From Marinobacter nauticus (GTDB lineage Bacteria; Pseudomonadota; Gammaproteobacteria; Pseudomonadales; Oleiphilaceae): a DNA stretch of 64,000 nt. The stretch covers positions 62,001 to 126,000 of the forward strand of contig NZ_RBJB01000005.1 of the NCBI RefSeq assembly GCF_003634635.1, given 5' to 3'. A program made the translations under genes and the position numbers. Below the pieces are notes generated by a model, which had not been told where the DNA came from, searched no databases, and worked only from the letters and a program-made list of their open reading frames with translations. The stretch's first letter is position 1. Every line of letters begins with the position of its first letter. Positions 1-10,398 of the stretch are shown one piece after another.

Positions 1-14
1 TTAAGGGTAAATCA

Positions 15-1271
15 ATGGATGTAGCAGCCTACATGACGGAGCTCGGCCAGCAGGCCAGGGCCGCTTCCCGGGAAGTCGCTCGGTCCTCCACTGCCGTGCG
101 GAATCAGGCACTTCTGGCCACCGCCGCCGCCCTGGACGCCGCCAGATCCGAGCTTGCCACGGCTAACAGCAAGGATCTGGAGCGTGGCCGGGAAAACGGA
201 CTCGACAGTGCCATGCTGGATCGCCTGGAGCTTACCTCTCAGCGCATCGATGCCATGATTGAGGGTTTGCGCCAGGTGGCTGCGCTCCCGGACCCGGTGG
301 GTGTGATTACCGATATGACCTATCGCCCGTCGGGTATTCAGGTAGGCAAGATGCGGGTGCCGCTGGGGGTAATCGGTATCATTTACGAGTCGCGGCCCAA
401 TGTCACGGTCGAGGCTGCCAGTCTGTGCCTGAAATCCGGCAACGCGACCATTCTGCGTGGCGGCTCCGAGGCGATCCACTCCAACCAGGCCATTGCCCGT
501 TGTCTCAAACAGGGTCTGAGCGAGGCGGGGTTGCCGGAAACTGCAGTCCAGGTGGTCAGCACTACCGACAGGGCCGCTGTGGGTGAGCTGATTACCATGC
601 CTCAGTTCGTGGATGTGATTGTTCCTCGCGGCGGTAAGGGCCTGATCGAGCGTATCAGTCGGGACGCCCGCGTGCCGGTAATCAAGCATCTGGATGGTGT
701 GTGTCATGTTTACATCGACAGCCATGCCGACCCGGAGAAGGCGCTGAAGGTAGCGGTTAATGCCAAAACCCAGCGTTACGGGACCTGCAATACCATGGAA
801 ACCCTGCTGGTTGATGACGAGGTGGCGGAGGACTTGTTGCCGCTGCTGGCGGAACAGTTCCGAAGCAAAACCGTGGAGTTGCGGGGGTGCCGGCGCACCT
901 GTGCCATTCTCGGAGATATTGTCGAAGCCACTGAGGAAGACTGGCACGCGGAATACCTTGCCCCCATTCTGGCGGTGAAGGTGGTTGACGGACTGGATGG
1001 TGCCATTGAGCATATCAATCGCTACAGCTCCCAGCACACCGACAGCATTATCACCGAAAACTACACCCGTGCCCGTCGGTTCCTGACGGAGGTGGATTCC
1101 AGCTCTGTCATGGTCAATGCCTCAACCCGTTTTGCTGATGGCTTCGAGTATGGCCTGGGCGCTGAGATTGGTATTTCCACCGATAAGATCCATGCCCGTG
1201 GGCCGGTCGGTCTGGAAGGGCTTACCTCACAGAAGTACGTGGTGTTCGGTGACGGCCATATCCGGACCTGA
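15..1271 (+). CDS. proA: Gamma-glutamyl phosphate reductase
   Basis: This 418-residue cytoplasmic enzyme makes glutamate-5-semialdehyde from gamma-glutamyl phosphate with NADPH, the second step of proline synthesis. The protein is full length for the family. The aldehyde-dehydrogenase-type catalytic cysteine is C258 in RYGTCNT, and the C-terminus carries the conserved [13 protein letters not shown] stretch. The ATG at 15 follows AAGGG at 3-7. nadD starts 5 bp after the stop, so the two are probably co-transcribed, as in Pseudomonas. The proB kinase is not in the window. Confidence 0.97.
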   Translation: MDVAAYMTELGQQARAASREVARSSTAVRNQALLATAAALDAARSELATANSKDLERGRENGLDSAMLDRLELTSQRIDAMIEGLRQVAALPDPVGVITDMTYRPSGIQVGKMRVPLGVIGIIYESRPNVTVEAASLCLKSGNATILRGGSEAIHSNQAIARCLKQGLSEAGLPETAVQVVSTTDRAAVGELITMPQFVDVIVPRGGKGLIERISRDARVPVIKHLDGVCHVYIDSHADPEKALKVAVNAKTQRYGTCNTMETLLVDDEVAEDLLPLLAEQFRSKTVELRGCRRTCAILGDIVEATEEDWHAEYLAPILAVKVVDGLDGAIEHINRYSSQHTDSIITENYTRARRFLTEVDSSSVMVNASTRFADGFEYGLGAEIGISTDKIHARGPVGLEGLTSQKYVVFGDGHIRT

Positions 1272-1275
1272 CACC

Positions 1276-1926
1276 ATGCATGTGATCTACGGCGGTACCT
1301 TTGACCCGATTCACCACGGTCACCTCCGGCTGGCACTGGAAGTGTCCGAGGCGCTGGAGGTGAGCCGGGTACATCTGGTGCCCAGCCATATCCCTCCGCA
1401 TCGGGGTAGCACCGGAGCCAGTTCAGCGCAGCGTCTGGAGATGATCCGGCAGGCCATCGCCGGCGAACCCGCGCTGGCGCTGGACGAGCAGGAGGTGCAC
1501 CGGGGCGGAGCCTCATACACCGCCGATACATTGCGCCAGCTTCGGGCCGAGCTGGGGCCGGATTGTCCTCTGGTGATGGTGGTCGGTACCGACGCTTTCT
1601 CATCGTTTGACCGCTGGCGCGAGTGGCAGGAGATCCCCGGGCTTGCCCATATCGTGGTGGTGCGCCGCCCCGGCTCGGAACTGCCGGTGGGCAGCGAGGC
1701 AGCGCAGCTGGTAGCAGAGCGCTGTGTGGGTTCAGCGTCGGAGCTGCATTCGCGGCCGGCGGGCCTGGTACTGGAGCTGGCGCCGCCGTTGCTGGACATT
1801 TCCGCCACGGGTATTCGACGGCGTATCGCGGCGGGTCGGTCGCCACGCTACCTCACCCCGGATGACGTATGCCAGAGTATCCGTGCCTGGGGGCTCTACG
1901 GTGCCCGGCCCGTTGAAAGCCAATAG
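1276..1926 (+). CDS. nadD: Nicotinate-nucleotide adenylyltransferase
   Basis: The 216-residue enzyme adenylates nicotinate mononucleotide to deamido-NAD in NAD synthesis. The nucleotidyltransferase signature GGTFDPIHHGH is at residues 6-16, and the second signature SATGIRRR sits near the C-terminus. An upstream in-frame start at 1117 would lie inside proA and add residues before the GGTFDP strand, so the ATG at 1276 is chosen; it puts that motif at the usual distance from the N-terminus. It lies between proA and rsfS, the standard order in Pseudomonas relatives. Confidence 0.96.
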   Translation: MHVIYGGTFDPIHHGHLRLALEVSEALEVSRVHLVPSHIPPHRGSTGASSAQRLEMIRQAIAGEPALALDEQEVHRGGASYTADTLRQLRAELGPDCPLVMVVGTDAFSSFDRWREWQEIPGLAHIVVVRRPGSELPVGSEAAQLVAERCVGSASELHSRPAGLVLELAPPLLDISATGIRRRIAAGRSPRYLTPDDVCQSIRAWGLYGARPVESQ

Positions 1927-2019
1927 GAGTTATTCACAGGCGTCTTTGATGCTACAATCGCGTCTGAATATCATTGATCGGGTGGCCATACCGGCCAGTA
2001 CCCGTACTACAGGGTAATT

Positions 2020-2370
2020 ATGCAGGCTGAACAACTGAAAGATCTGGTCGTTAACGCACTGGAAAATATCAAGGCTCAGGACATCAGTGTGATTGATGTT
2101 CGCGACCGCACCAGCGTGACCGATTTTATGGTTCTGGCATCCGGTACCTCCAACCGACATGTAAAATCCCTCGCGGATTCGGTGGTGATCGAGGCCAAAG
2201 AGCAGGGTGTACGTGCATCCAATGTTGAAGGTGAAGGCGGCAGTGACTGGATCCTGGTTGATCTGGGTGACGTGGTTGTTCACGTGATGATGCCTGCTAC
2301 CCGGGAGTTCTACGATCTGGAGCGCTTCTGGCGTGATGCTCCGGATCTCGGTGCTGCGGGCAGCGAGTAG
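2020..2370 (+). CDS. rsfS: Ribosomal silencing factor RsfS
   Basis: This 116-residue member of the RsfS/Iojap family binds ribosomal protein L14 and blocks joining of the subunits when nutrients are short. The family core is visible as [18 protein letters not shown] (about residues 20-38), followed by ASGTSNRH and, further on, [19 protein letters not shown] 93-bp gap separates it from nadD. rlmH begins 2 bp after its stop, so these two small ribosome-linked genes are clearly coupled. Confidence 0.96.
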   Translation: MQAEQLKDLVVNALENIKAQDISVIDVRDRTSVTDFMVLASGTSNRHVKSLADSVVIEAKEQGVRASNVEGEGGSDWILVDLGDVVVHVMMPATREFYDLERFWRDAPDLGAAGSE

Positions 2371-2372
2371 TC

Positions 2373-2843
2373 ATGCGCCTGCGTCTGATCTGTGTGGGGC
2401 AGAAAATGCCCGACTGGGTCACTGCGGGGTACAACGACTACGCTCGCCGGATGCCGCCCGAGTTGCCCCTTGAACTGACTGAAATCCCCATGGCCCACCG
2501 GGGCAAAAATCCCGACATCTCCCGGCTGATGCAGCGGGAAAGCGACGCTATCCTGTCTGCAGCAGGCGCCCGTGACCGCGTGGTGGCTCTGGAGGTGGGT
2601 GGGCGCCCCTGGTCAACGGAAAAACTCGCCTCACAGCTGGAAAACTGGCAACAGGACGGCCGGGATGTCGCTTTTCTGGTCGGCGGCCCCGACGGCCTGG
2701 CGGATGCCTGTCGACAGCGAGCGGACCAGCAATGGTCACTGTCGCCTCTTACCTTGCCCCACCCTCTGGTGAGAATCCTCTTGGCCGAGCAACTCTACCG
2801 GGCCTGGAGCATCACCCGTAACCACCCTTACCACCGGGCCTAG
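2373..2843 (+). CDS. rlmH: 23S rRNA pseudouridine-1915 N3-methyltransferase
   Basis: The 156-residue SPOUT-class enzyme methylates pseudouridine 1915 in helix 69 of 23S rRNA on assembled 70S ribosomes, using S-adenosylmethionine. The SAM-binding trefoil-knot motif LVGGPDG is near residue 90, and the C-terminus holds [16 protein letters not shown] and the terminal YHRA that are characteristic of RlmH. Length is typical. The ATG at 2373 is 2 bp after the rsfS stop, and mrdA follows after 8 bp. Confidence 0.96.
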   Translation: MRLRLICVGQKMPDWVTAGYNDYARRMPPELPLELTEIPMAHRGKNPDISRLMQRESDAILSAAGARDRVVALEVGGRPWSTEKLASQLENWQQDGRDVAFLVGGPDGLADACRQRADQQWSLSPLTLPHPLVRILLAEQLYRAWSITRNHPYHRA

Positions 2844-2851
2844 GAACAGAC

Positions 2852-4750
2852 ATGGTCTGGGGCGAACTGAAAAATACCGCAGCGGAGCGCCGGCTGTTCC
2901 AGCGCCGGGCCATGGTGATGCTGGTGTTCGTCCTGGTGCTGATGACCGGGTTGCTGGCGCGGATGTACCAGTTGCAGATCGTTGAGCACGAGATCTACAC
3001 CACACTGTCTGACAAAAACCGGGTTCAGGTACAGTCGGTACCGCCACCCCGAGGCCTGGTGTACGACCGGAATAACGTTCTGCTGGCGGAGAATCGCCCG
3101 GTATTCAGCCTGACGGTGGTGCCGGAGCGCGTTGGCGATATGGACGCAACCCTGGCGCGCCTGAGCGACATTCTGAGTATTGCCGATGAAGATCTGGAAC
3201 GATTTCAGCGCCGACTGCGGGAGCCGCGGCGTCCGTTCCAGGCGATCCCCCTGAGTTACGATCTCGACGAAGCCGAAATTGCCCGCATGGCAGTGCACCG
3301 GCATCAGTTTCCCGGGGTGGAAGTTGAGGCCGAACTGGTTCGCTACTATCCCCATAGCGAGCTGACCGCCCATGCCCTGGGGTTTGTCGGCCGTATCAAT
3401 CGCGACGAACTCCAGCGTATCGATCCGGTCAATTACGCGGGGACCAACTACATCGGCAAATCCGGCATTGAGCGTTTCTACGAGGAGGCGCTTCACGGTC
3501 AGGTGGGCTACCAGCATGTAGAAACCAACGCCCGTGGCCGGATCTTGCGGGTGCTTGAGCGAGTAAATCCTGTTCCGGGCGAAGACCTCCAGCTCCATCT
3601 TGATTTGCGGCTCCAGCGTCGGGCGCATGAGCTGATGGAGGGCAGGCGAGGTGCGATCATTGCTATCGAGCCCAAGACCGGCGGGATCCTGGCGCTTGCC
3701 AGTGTGCCCGGTTTCGATGCCAATAAGTTTGTGACCGGTATCAGCGTCAATGATTATCGCGAATTGAGTCAGAGTATCGATAAGCCATTGTTTAACAGGG
3801 CGCTCCGGGGCCAGTACCCCCCTGCGTCGACCATCAAGCCCATGATGGCTGTTGCAGCGCTGGACAGCGGCGCAACGGATAAAGACCGTAGAATCTGGGA
3901 CCCGGGATACTTCCAGCTACGTGAGGGCGGGAGGCGTTTTCGGAACTGGAATCGCTCTGGCGATGGCTGGGTGGATCTGAAGTACTCCATGGCGAGATCC
4001 AATGATGTTTACTTTTACGCAGTGGGCGTTGATATGGGGGTGGATGTCATGTCTTCCTATCTGGCCCGGTTCGGCTTTGGTGAGGATGCCACCCTGGATG
4101 TGTCCGGTGCTTTGACCGGGTTGTTGCCGACCGCAGACTGGAAAAGGGCCGTGAGAAATGAACCCTGGTATCCCGGAGACTCAGTCAACATGAGCATTGG
4201 GCAGGGTTTTTTGCTGGCAACGCCCATGCAACTGGCAACGGCTACAGCATTGATTGCCAATCGCGGAGCCTGGGTTGAGCCCAGGTTGCTTAAGGATGTT
4301 CACGGCGACAGTCCAGTGGAGGAGTTCCTGCCGGAGCAGACGCATGAACAGCTTGAACTGAAGGATCCTGACGATTGGGAATATGTCGTCGATACCATGG
4401 AAGAAGTGATGCATGGTGCCCGGGGGACGGGTCGAAGCGCTGGTCGAGGCGCAAGCTACCGAATGGCCGGTAAAACCGGCACGGCCCAGGTATTCAGTCT
4501 TGGTCAGGATGAGGAGTACGACGAAGAGCAGATAAGGGAACGGCTTCGGGACCACGCGCTGTTTGTCGGGTTTGCGCCAGCGGATGACCCCAAGATCGCA
4601 GTGGCGGTTATCGTTGAAAATGGTGGCAGTGGCAGCGGCGCCGCGGCTCCGGTTGCCCGCGCCTTGTTTGATGCCTGGCTGGAGGAGTTTCCGGCGGAGC
4701 AGGCAGAACCTGTGATCAGCGATTCCAGCGCGGCCGGGGGAGACAACTGA
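2852..4750 (+). CDS. mrdA: Penicillin-binding protein 2, peptidoglycan transpeptidase
   Basis: The 632-residue class B penicillin-binding protein crosslinks peptidoglycan during lateral wall growth in the rod complex. A single membrane anchor lies at about residues 20-37, followed by the dimerisation domain and the transpeptidase domain. The active-site motifs are STIK (S326 nucleophile), SND at 383-385 and KTGT at 540-543. Its TGA stop overlaps the rodA ATG by one base (TGATG), as expected for partners made in matched amounts. It is the target of mecillinam-like beta-lactams in relatives. Confidence 0.97.
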   Translation: MVWGELKNTAAERRLFQRRAMVMLVFVLVLMTGLLARMYQLQIVEHEIYTTLSDKNRVQVQSVPPPRGLVYDRNNVLLAENRPVFSLTVVPERVGDMDATLARLSDILSIADEDLERFQRRLREPRRPFQAIPLSYDLDEAEIARMAVHRHQFPGVEVEAELVRYYPHSELTAHALGFVGRINRDELQRIDPVNYAGTNYIGKSGIERFYEEALHGQVGYQHVETNARGRILRVLERVNPVPGEDLQLHLDLRLQRRAHELMEGRRGAIIAIEPKTGGILALASVPGFDANKFVTGISVNDYRELSQSIDKPLFNRALRGQYPPASTIKPMMAVAALDSGATDKDRRIWDPGYFQLREGGRRFRNWNRSGDGWVDLKYSMARSNDVYFYAVGVDMGVDVMSSYLARFGFGEDATLDVSGALTGLLPTADWKRAVRNEPWYPGDSVNMSIGQGFLLATPMQLATATALIANRGAWVEPRLLKDVHGDSPVEEFLPEQTHEQLELKDPDDWEYVVDTMEEVMHGARGTGRSAGRGASYRMAGKTGTAQVFSLGQDEEYDEEQIRERLRDHALFVGFAPADDPKIAVAVIVENGGSGSGAAAPVARALFDAWLEEFPAEQAEPVISDSSAAGGDN

Positions 4751-5892
4751 TGGCCGGCAGCAAATTGTGGAGCAGTCAGACTGGCAGCGATCTGGGGCGC
4801 AACCGCAGTATCTGGTCAGCGTTGCATCTGGACCCGATTCTCCTGGGGCTTCTGTTGTTGCTCGTCGGTGGCGGCCTTTTTGTGCTTTACAGTGGTGCTG
4901 ACCGGAATATTGATGTGGTCAAGGCACAGGGTATTCGCCTGGGCGTTGCCTTTGTGGTGATGTTCGTATTCGCTCAGTTGGATCCGGCGGTCTTTCGCCG
5001 ATGGGCGCCCTGGCTCTACGGCTTGGGGCTGATCGGGCTGGTCGCCGTGTTGTTGGTGGGTGTCGGTGCCAAAGGGGCGCAACGCTGGCTGGCGTTGCCT
5101 GGCCTGCCCCGGTTTCAGCCTTCCGAGTTCATGAAGCTGGTGGTGCCGATGATGGCAGCCTGGTATCTGTCTCGCTATTACCTGCCACCGACCTTCCCGA
5201 GGGTGATGACGGGGTTGGTGATCGTTCTGCTGCCGATGTTCCTGATCATCCAGCAACCGGATCTCGGTACCTCCCTGCTGGTCGGCATGGCCGGCATTTT
5301 CGTGGTGTTTTTTGCCGGTATCAGCTGGAAGTTGATTGCCGCGTTCCTCGCCATGGTCTCGGTTTCTGCCCCGCTGATGTGGTTCTTCGTCGTGCGGGAA
5401 TATCAGAAGCAGCGGGTATTGACGCTGTTGGACCCTCAGAGTGATCCGCTCGGAGCCGGCTGGAACATTATCCAGTCGAAAACCGCGATCGGTTCCGGCG
5501 GTATGGAGGGCAAGGGCTGGTTGCAGGGTACCCAGTCACACCTGGAGTTTTTGCCGGAAAGCCACACCGACTTTATTGTCGCGGTGCTGGCAGAGGAGTT
5601 CGGTTTTATCGGTATGTTGCTGCTGTTGACGGTGTACTTCCTGATTATTCTGCGTTGTCTCTATATCTCGGTTACCGCCCAGGACTCCTTCAGCCGGTTG
5701 GTGGCCGGAGCGCTGACGATGACGTTCTTTATCTATATCTTCGTCAACATCGGAATGGTGAGCGGCCTGTTGCCAGTGGTCGGTGTGCCTTTGCCGTTGA
5801 TCAGCTATGGCGGCACCTCAAGTGTCACTTTGATGGCGGCGTTCGGCGTGCTGATGTCGATTCACACCCATCGCCGGATGATCACCGCCTGA
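4750..5892 (+). CDS. rodA: Rod-shape peptidoglycan glycosyltransferase RodA
   Basis: The 380-residue SEDS-family membrane protein polymerises lipid II into glycan strands, paired with PBP2. About ten hydrophobic segments can be seen, the first near residues 29-48. The conserved block GTQSHLEFLPESHTDF (about 260-275) includes the acidic residue, here D274, needed for catalysis in the family. The conserved PLISYGGTS lies near the C-terminus. The next gene is rlpA, whereas in P. aeruginosa a lytic transglycosylase gene (sltB1) lies between them. Confidence 0.97.
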   Translation: MAGSKLWSSQTGSDLGRNRSIWSALHLDPILLGLLLLLVGGGLFVLYSGADRNIDVVKAQGIRLGVAFVVMFVFAQLDPAVFRRWAPWLYGLGLIGLVAVLLVGVGAKGAQRWLALPGLPRFQPSEFMKLVVPMMAAWYLSRYYLPPTFPRVMTGLVIVLLPMFLIIQQPDLGTSLLVGMAGIFVVFFAGISWKLIAAFLAMVSVSAPLMWFFVVREYQKQRVLTLLDPQSDPLGAGWNIIQSKTAIGSGGMEGKGWLQGTQSHLEFLPESHTDFIVAVLAEEFGFIGMLLLLTVYFLIILRCLYISVTAQDSFSRLVAGALTMTFFIYIFVNIGMVSGLLPVVGVPLPLISYGGTSSVTLMAAFGVLMSIHTHRRMITA

Positions 5893-6002
5893 ACCAGTAA
5901 TGATGGCTGCCCGGTAATGGTGTATACACAAGGGAACCCGTTACAATGTTGCTGGTCAGTAATGGCGGTATCAATACACAGGTTTTGGGGTAGTGAACAG
6001 AC

Positions 6003-6890
6003 ATGGTCAAGGTCTCTGACAAACGGATTCCCGCACTGGCTTTAGCTGCCTTGCTGGCCGGCTGTGCCAGCAGTCCTGAAGTTGACCACTCGTCACGCTA
6101 CACCATTAAGCAGGATCGGGCTCCTTCGGGCAGCTTTGACGCCAGTGGCCTGGCCGATGCCACACCCCGTTATGAGCAGCCGCGAACGGCTGGCAACAAG
6201 TCGCCCTATACGGTCTGGGGCAAGCGCTATCATGTGATGGACAGTAACGACGGCTACGTGCAGCGCGGCACCGCGAGCTGGTATGGCGAGAAATTTCACG
6301 GCCACAAGACCTCCAACGGTGAAGTGTTCGACATGTATGCCATGTCGGCGGCACACAAATCCCTTCGGATTCCGGGTTACGCGCGAGTGACCAATCTCGA
6401 CAACGGCCGCTCGGTGATTGTCCGTGTGAACGATCGCGGCCCCTTCCACGGGGATCGGCTGATCGATCTGTCCTATGCCGCGGCCAAGAAGCTCGACTAT
6501 CAATCCCGTGGTACCGCCAGGGTTGAAGTGGCCGCTATTACGGTGCGTCCGGACGGCGCCATGTTTCTGGCTGGCAAGCCGTTTGATGCCGCTGGCCAGG
6601 CTCCAGTGGTTGCCTCACAGGCTTCCGGAACAACAGAGCTGGCCGCCGGTGAGGGGCTGTTTGTCCAGCTCGGCGCATTCAGTCAGCGGGATCCGGCTGA
6701 GGCCATGCGTGAGCGTCTGCTGGGAGTGCTGGATAATCCTGTGAGAGTCCGGGAGATCACCACTGATAATGGCCGGTTCCATCGGGTTCAGGTGGGGCCA
6801 TTCAAGAGCGAGGGCGACGCGCGCTACGCTCAGAACCTTCTGGAATCCAGAGGGTTCCGGCAGTCCATTGTACTGACCGATTCGCACTGA
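6003..6890 (+). CDS. rlpA: RlpA family septal-ring lipoprotein (lytic transglycosylase)
   Basis: The 295-residue lipoprotein has a lipobox LLAGC with the acylated cysteine at C21. A double-psi beta-barrel domain covers about residues 88-165, with ASWYGEKFHGHKTSNGE and VRVNDRGPFHGDR as the recognisable blocks. A SPOR domain lies at about 215-293 and begins FVQLGAFSQ. In Pseudomonas, RlpA cleaves naked glycan strands and is brought to the septum by SPOR. There are 110 bp between it and rodA. It lies in the cell-wall cluster before dacA. Confidence 0.95.
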   Translation: MVKVSDKRIPALALAALLAGCASSPEVDHSSRYTIKQDRAPSGSFDASGLADATPRYEQPRTAGNKSPYTVWGKRYHVMDSNDGYVQRGTASWYGEKFHGHKTSNGEVFDMYAMSAAHKSLRIPGYARVTNLDNGRSVIVRVNDRGPFHGDRLIDLSYAAAKKLDYQSRGTARVEVAAITVRPDGAMFLAGKPFDAAGQAPVVASQASGTTELAAGEGLFVQLGAFSQRDPAEAMRERLLGVLDNPVRVREITTDNGRFHRVQVGPFKSEGDARYAQNLLESRGFRQSIVLTDSH

Positions 6891-6935
6891 ACCGACTGAG
6901 TTCAGAACCAACATAAGACAAGCATCTGACGACGA

Positions 6936-8111
6936 ATGAAACTATCCATGGCTTTCAAGACTGTAACTCGAACACTGTTTCTGGTTTTTTCCCTGTTGCT
7001 GATGAGCGGGCAGGCCTCGGCGCAGGCGGTACTGATCCCGTCTCCGCCGCAGATTGCCGGTAGCTCCTGGGTGTTGATGGATCCGCTCAGTGGTCGTGTG
7101 ATCATGGAGCACAATAGCAATGAGCGTTTGCCACCGGCGAGTCTGACCAAAATGATGACGGCCTATATTGTCGAGCGCGAGCTGGATGAAGGCCGTATCT
7201 CCATGTCGGATATGGTACCTATCAGTGTCAAGGCCTGGCGCACAGAGGGGTCCCGAACCTTCGTGCAGGAGGGCACCTTGGTGTCCGTTGAGGATCTGCT
7301 CAAGGGTGTGATTATCCAGTCTGGCAACGATGCGTCTGTGGCGTTGGCCGAGTTTGTGGCCGGCAGTGAAGGGGCTTTCGTGGACATCATGAACCAGCAG
7401 GCGCAACTGCTGGGCATGAAAGATACCCACTTCGAAAACGCCACCGGCCTGCCCTCCGCAGACCATTTCTCAACCGCCTACGATCTTGCGGTCCTGGCAC
7501 GGCATATTATCCAGGACTACCCGGAAAACTACCCGCTGTATGCGCAGAAGCACTTCACCTACAACAATATTCGTCAACCCAACCGAAACAGCTTGCTGTG
7601 GCGGGATGACAGCGTTGATGGTTTGAAAACCGGGCACACGGAAGAGGCCGGTTATTGCCTGGTGGCATCGGCCAAGCGGGGTGAGACCCGGCTGATTGCT
7701 ACGGTTATGGGAACCAGCAGCTCTGAGGCCCGGGCCCAGGAAGTGCAGAAAATGCTCAACTACGGCTTCCGCTACTTTGAAACCGAGCGGCTGTTCCGTG
7801 CCGGTCAGGAGCTGATGGCGTCCAGAGTGTGGGGCGGTCAGGCGGATGAGGTGTCGGTAGGCATGCCGGAGGATATCTATGTCACCATTCCCCGTGGCTC
7901 CCGCGAGAAACTGGAATCGGTGGTCGACCTTGATTCCGTGATAAAAGCGCCCATTAAGGTGGGAGATGAGCTGGGCCGTGTTCGTGTGGTTCTGGACGGT
8001 GAAACCCTGGTGGATGAGCCTGTGCTGGCGCTCACAGAAGTGCCGGAAGGCGGTTTGTTCAAGCGCATCTGGGATGCCATCAAGCTGTTTTTTGTTCAAC
8101 TGTTTAACTGA
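6936..8111 (+). CDS. dacA: D-alanyl-D-alanine carboxypeptidase (PBP5/6 type)
   Basis: The enzyme removes the terminal D-alanine from peptidoglycan pentapeptides in the periplasm. A signal peptide ends near residue 30 (GQASAQA). The catalytic triad motifs are SLTK at 69-72, SGN at 129-131 and KTG at 231-233. A second beta-rich domain follows, and the last 20 residues form an amphipathic helix (RIWDAIKLFFVQLF) of the kind that anchors PBP5 to the outer face of the inner membrane. A second possible start is the ATG at 6948. Length is 391 residues from 6936. Confidence 0.96.
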   Translation: MKLSMAFKTVTRTLFLVFSLLLMSGQASAQAVLIPSPPQIAGSSWVLMDPLSGRVIMEHNSNERLPPASLTKMMTAYIVERELDEGRISMSDMVPISVKAWRTEGSRTFVQEGTLVSVEDLLKGVIIQSGNDASVALAEFVAGSEGAFVDIMNQQAQLLGMKDTHFENATGLPSADHFSTAYDLAVLARHIIQDYPENYPLYAQKHFTYNNIRQPNRNSLLWRDDSVDGLKTGHTEEAGYCLVASAKRGETRLIATVMGTSSSEARAQEVQKMLNYGFRYFETERLFRAGQELMASRVWGGQADEVSVGMPEDIYVTIPRGSREKLESVVDLDSVIKAPIKVGDELGRVRVVLDGETLVDEPVLALTEVPEGGLFKRIWDAIKLFFVQLFN

Positions 8112-8152
8112 GGTTGAGGCGCTGTTTGCCTTAGCCGGGAGTAATGTGCGGC

Positions 8153-8422
8153 ATGACTGAGCCGAAAGCACCAAAAATCGAGTTTCCCTGTGACTATGTC
8201 ATCAAGGTGATTGGCAACGCCGCGCCCGATTTCACCGAATTTGTGGTGGAAGTGGTTGAGCAGCATGCCCCGGGACTGTCTGAAGCGGACATCTCGGTGA
8301 CCGACAGCAGCAAGGGCCGGTTTTCTTCGGTTCAGCTGAAAATTGTGGCGACCGGTGAAGATCAGCTCAAAGCATTGTTTGAAGAGCTCAAGGCCAGTGG
8401 CCGCGTTCACATGGTGCTGTAA
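8153..8422 (+). CDS. ybeD: DUF493 family protein YbeD
   Basis: This small protein of 89 residues belongs to the YbeD/DUF493 family, whose exact role is unsettled; it has an ACT-like alpha/beta fold in E. coli. The family pattern is visible in [17 protein letters not shown] near the start and VHMVL at the end. It lies between dacA and lipB, the usual place for this gene. The ATG at 8153 matches homologues better than the in-frame ATG at 8144. The lipB GTG follows 2 bp after its stop. Confidence 0.92.
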   Translation: MTEPKAPKIEFPCDYVIKVIGNAAPDFTEFVVEVVEQHAPGLSEADISVTDSSKGRFSSVQLKIVATGEDQLKALFEELKASGRVHMVL

Positions 8423-8424
8423 GC

Positions 8425-9063
8425 GTGGCTGACCTCATCGTGCGGTCACTGGGGCAACAGCCCTACATGGAAACCTGGGAAGCGATGAAATCGTTCACCG
8501 CCAACCGGGACGAGGCCACCGTGGATGAGCTCTGGTGCCTGGAGCATCCCCGGGTGTTTACCCAGGGGCAGGCGGGCAAAGCCGAGCATATCCTTCTGCC
8601 AGGAGACATTCCGGTGATTCAGGTTGATCGAGGTGGCCAGGTGACCTACCACGGCCCCGGGCAGCTAGTGATCTACCTGCTGATTGATCTGACCCGGCGT
8701 AAACTCGGGGTGCGTAACCTGGTCAGTGCTATTGAACAGGCGATTGTCCGTACCCTGGCCCAAGGCGGCATTGAAGCAGCACCGCGGTCAGATGCGCCGG
8801 GTGTCTATGTGAACGGCGCCAAGATTGCGTCCTTGGGTTTGAGGGTCCGCCGGGGCTGCTCCTTCCATGGCCTGGCTCTGAATGTGAACATGGACATGGA
8901 ACCCTTTTCCCGAATCAACCCTTGTGGCTACGCGGGCATGTCCATGTGCCAAGTCAGTGATTTTGAGGCCGGAGCCTCGGTCTATGACCTGGAGCGCCGG
9001 CTGGTGAGCGAGCTGGTCGACGGCCTGGGCCACAGTCAGGTGGAGCAACGTCAGGGCTGGTGA
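8425..9063 (+). CDS. lipB: Lipoyl(octanoyl) transferase
   Basis: The enzyme moves octanoate from acyl carrier protein to lipoyl domains of dehydrogenase complexes. It starts at GTG 8425. The signature [12 protein letters not shown] is at residues 69-80. The catalytic lysine and cysteine are K133 in GAKIASLGL and C167 in NPCGYAG. Length is 212 residues. The partner gene lipA, next to lipB in Pseudomonas, is here at 46.6 kb on the other strand. The 3' end overlaps the convergent diguanylate cyclase gene by 13 bp. Confidence 0.96.
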   Translation: MADLIVRSLGQQPYMETWEAMKSFTANRDEATVDELWCLEHPRVFTQGQAGKAEHILLPGDIPVIQVDRGGQVTYHGPGQLVIYLLIDLTRRKLGVRNLVSAIEQAIVRTLAQGGIEAAPRSDAPGVYVNGAKIASLGLRVRRGCSFHGLALNVNMDMEPFSRINPCGYAGMSMCQVSDFEAGASVYDLERRLVSELVDGLGHSQVEQRQGW

Positions 9064-10145
9064 AGCGCCTCAGTAGCCTGACACACGCGATTTCTCCCCA
9101 GCGTCTTGGCTTGATATAGCGCCTCATCGGCCCGTTGCAGCAGGCGATCGATCGACTCCGATCCCTGTATACATGCCACGCCGATGCTGATTGTGGCGGT
9201 CACTCGCTTGCCCGCGCAGTCAATGCCCTGGCTCGCCACGGCTGAACGGATTCGCCCTGCCGTGGCGGCGGCTTCGGTCAGGGCGGTTTCGGGGAGTAGT
9301 ACCAGAAACTCTTCTCCGCCCCAGCGGGCGATGGTGTCCACCTTGCGGCTCTGGCCGGTCACGGTGCGGGCAACCAACACGATCATGTCGTCGCCCGCCT
9401 GGTGACCGTAGCTGTCGTTCACATTCTTGAACAGGTCGATATCCATCAGCAGAACCGAGAAGCTGCGACCGTTACGCAGGTAGCGCTGATACTCTGTTTC
9501 CAGTTGTTCCAAACCTTCGCGGCGATTGGCCAGGCTGGTGAGTGCGTCGTGTTTGGCGGCGTACTCGAATTCTGCGGCCAGCCGGATCAAGCCTAGCTTG
9601 CTCCGCCGCCGGCTCTGATCGAGGATGTAGCAAGTGGCCATTTCGAAAGCCAGCACGATGATCATGGAAAGCCGGAAGCTGGTACTGTAGGGCGAGTCAA
9701 AAACCATATCCCCCAACGGACTGAACAGGAATAATACGGCCAGCCATCCGCCCACACAGGCCAGTATGCCGACTCTGGCTTCACTGATGTAGAAGATTAT
9801 GGGGGGATAGGCGAACAGCCAGATGATGGCCGAGCCGTCTTCAACCGCCTGAATGGCCAGGTAGGTAAACAGAGCGATAATCAGGGTAATGAATGCCCGG
9901 CGCTGGAGGGTTTTGTGGCCCAGGCTCAGAAAGACGATCGCATTAATGGCCAGAAGGGCGGCGAAGGCCAGCAGCAGCCGTGAAGTTAACGGGTCGCCGT
10001 GGCCGGACGAGCGCCAGGCGAAAAACACAAGCAACGGCACTGCCGCACAGGTGAGGCCGTTGATCAGGGCCGGTACCGGTATCTCGCCTTTAACGCGAAA
10101 CTGCGACAGCTCAGCGTCTGGCGTTCTTGAAGCGGGCTGATTCAT
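9051..10145 (-). CDS. Membrane diguanylate cyclase (GGDEF domain)
   Basis: The 364-residue protein should make cyclic di-GMP from two GTP. The N-terminal half (about residues 27-175) holds about six hydrophobic segments and no recognised ligand domain, and the GGDEF domain covers about 190-355. The active-site motif is GGEEF at 276-280, which is a functional variant. An RxxD inhibitory site (RKVD, 267-270) sits five residues before it, so product feedback is expected. The gene stands alone and converges on lipB with a 13-bp overlap. The input signal is unknown. Confidence 0.93.
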   Translation of the reverse strand: MNQPASRTPDAELSQFRVKGEIPVPALINGLTCAAVPLLVFFAWRSSGHGDPLTSRLLLAFAALLAINAIVFLSLGHKTLQRRAFITLIIALFTYLAIQAVEDGSAIIWLFAYPPIIFYISEARVGILACVGGWLAVLFLFSPLGDMVFDSPYSTSFRLSMIIVLAFEMATCYILDQSRRRSKLGLIRLAAEFEYAAKHDALTSLANRREGLEQLETEYQRYLRNGRSFSVLLMDIDLFKNVNDSYGHQAGDDMIVLVARTVTGQSRKVDTIARWGGEEFLVLLPETALTEAAATAGRIRSAVASQGIDCAGKRVTATISIGVACIQGSESIDRLLQRADEALYQAKTLGRNRVCQATEALHQP

Positions 10146-10398
10146 GTGTGGGTGGTGTTGTTGTAGTTGATAAATATCACAGAAACCCTGTCAACCAATA
10201 CTAGACCGCTTTGTGATCTGTGACTGTGTCAAAACGTAACCGATGTCACGAACTCTTTTAAATTGGTCGAAGTTTATACACATTGGCTGCAGGGGCAGTG
10301 CCGGCGCGACGACTGGGTTAGGTAGTCGCGCGCCCAGATCCGTATAATGGTCAGATATATTGCAGGCATTCACATTTCCTGACAGAAACAGGTCTTTC

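Noticed and set aside
12..1037. Open frame opposite proA
   Set aside because: The plus strand encodes complete ProA with catalytic Cys; the antisense product has no family features.
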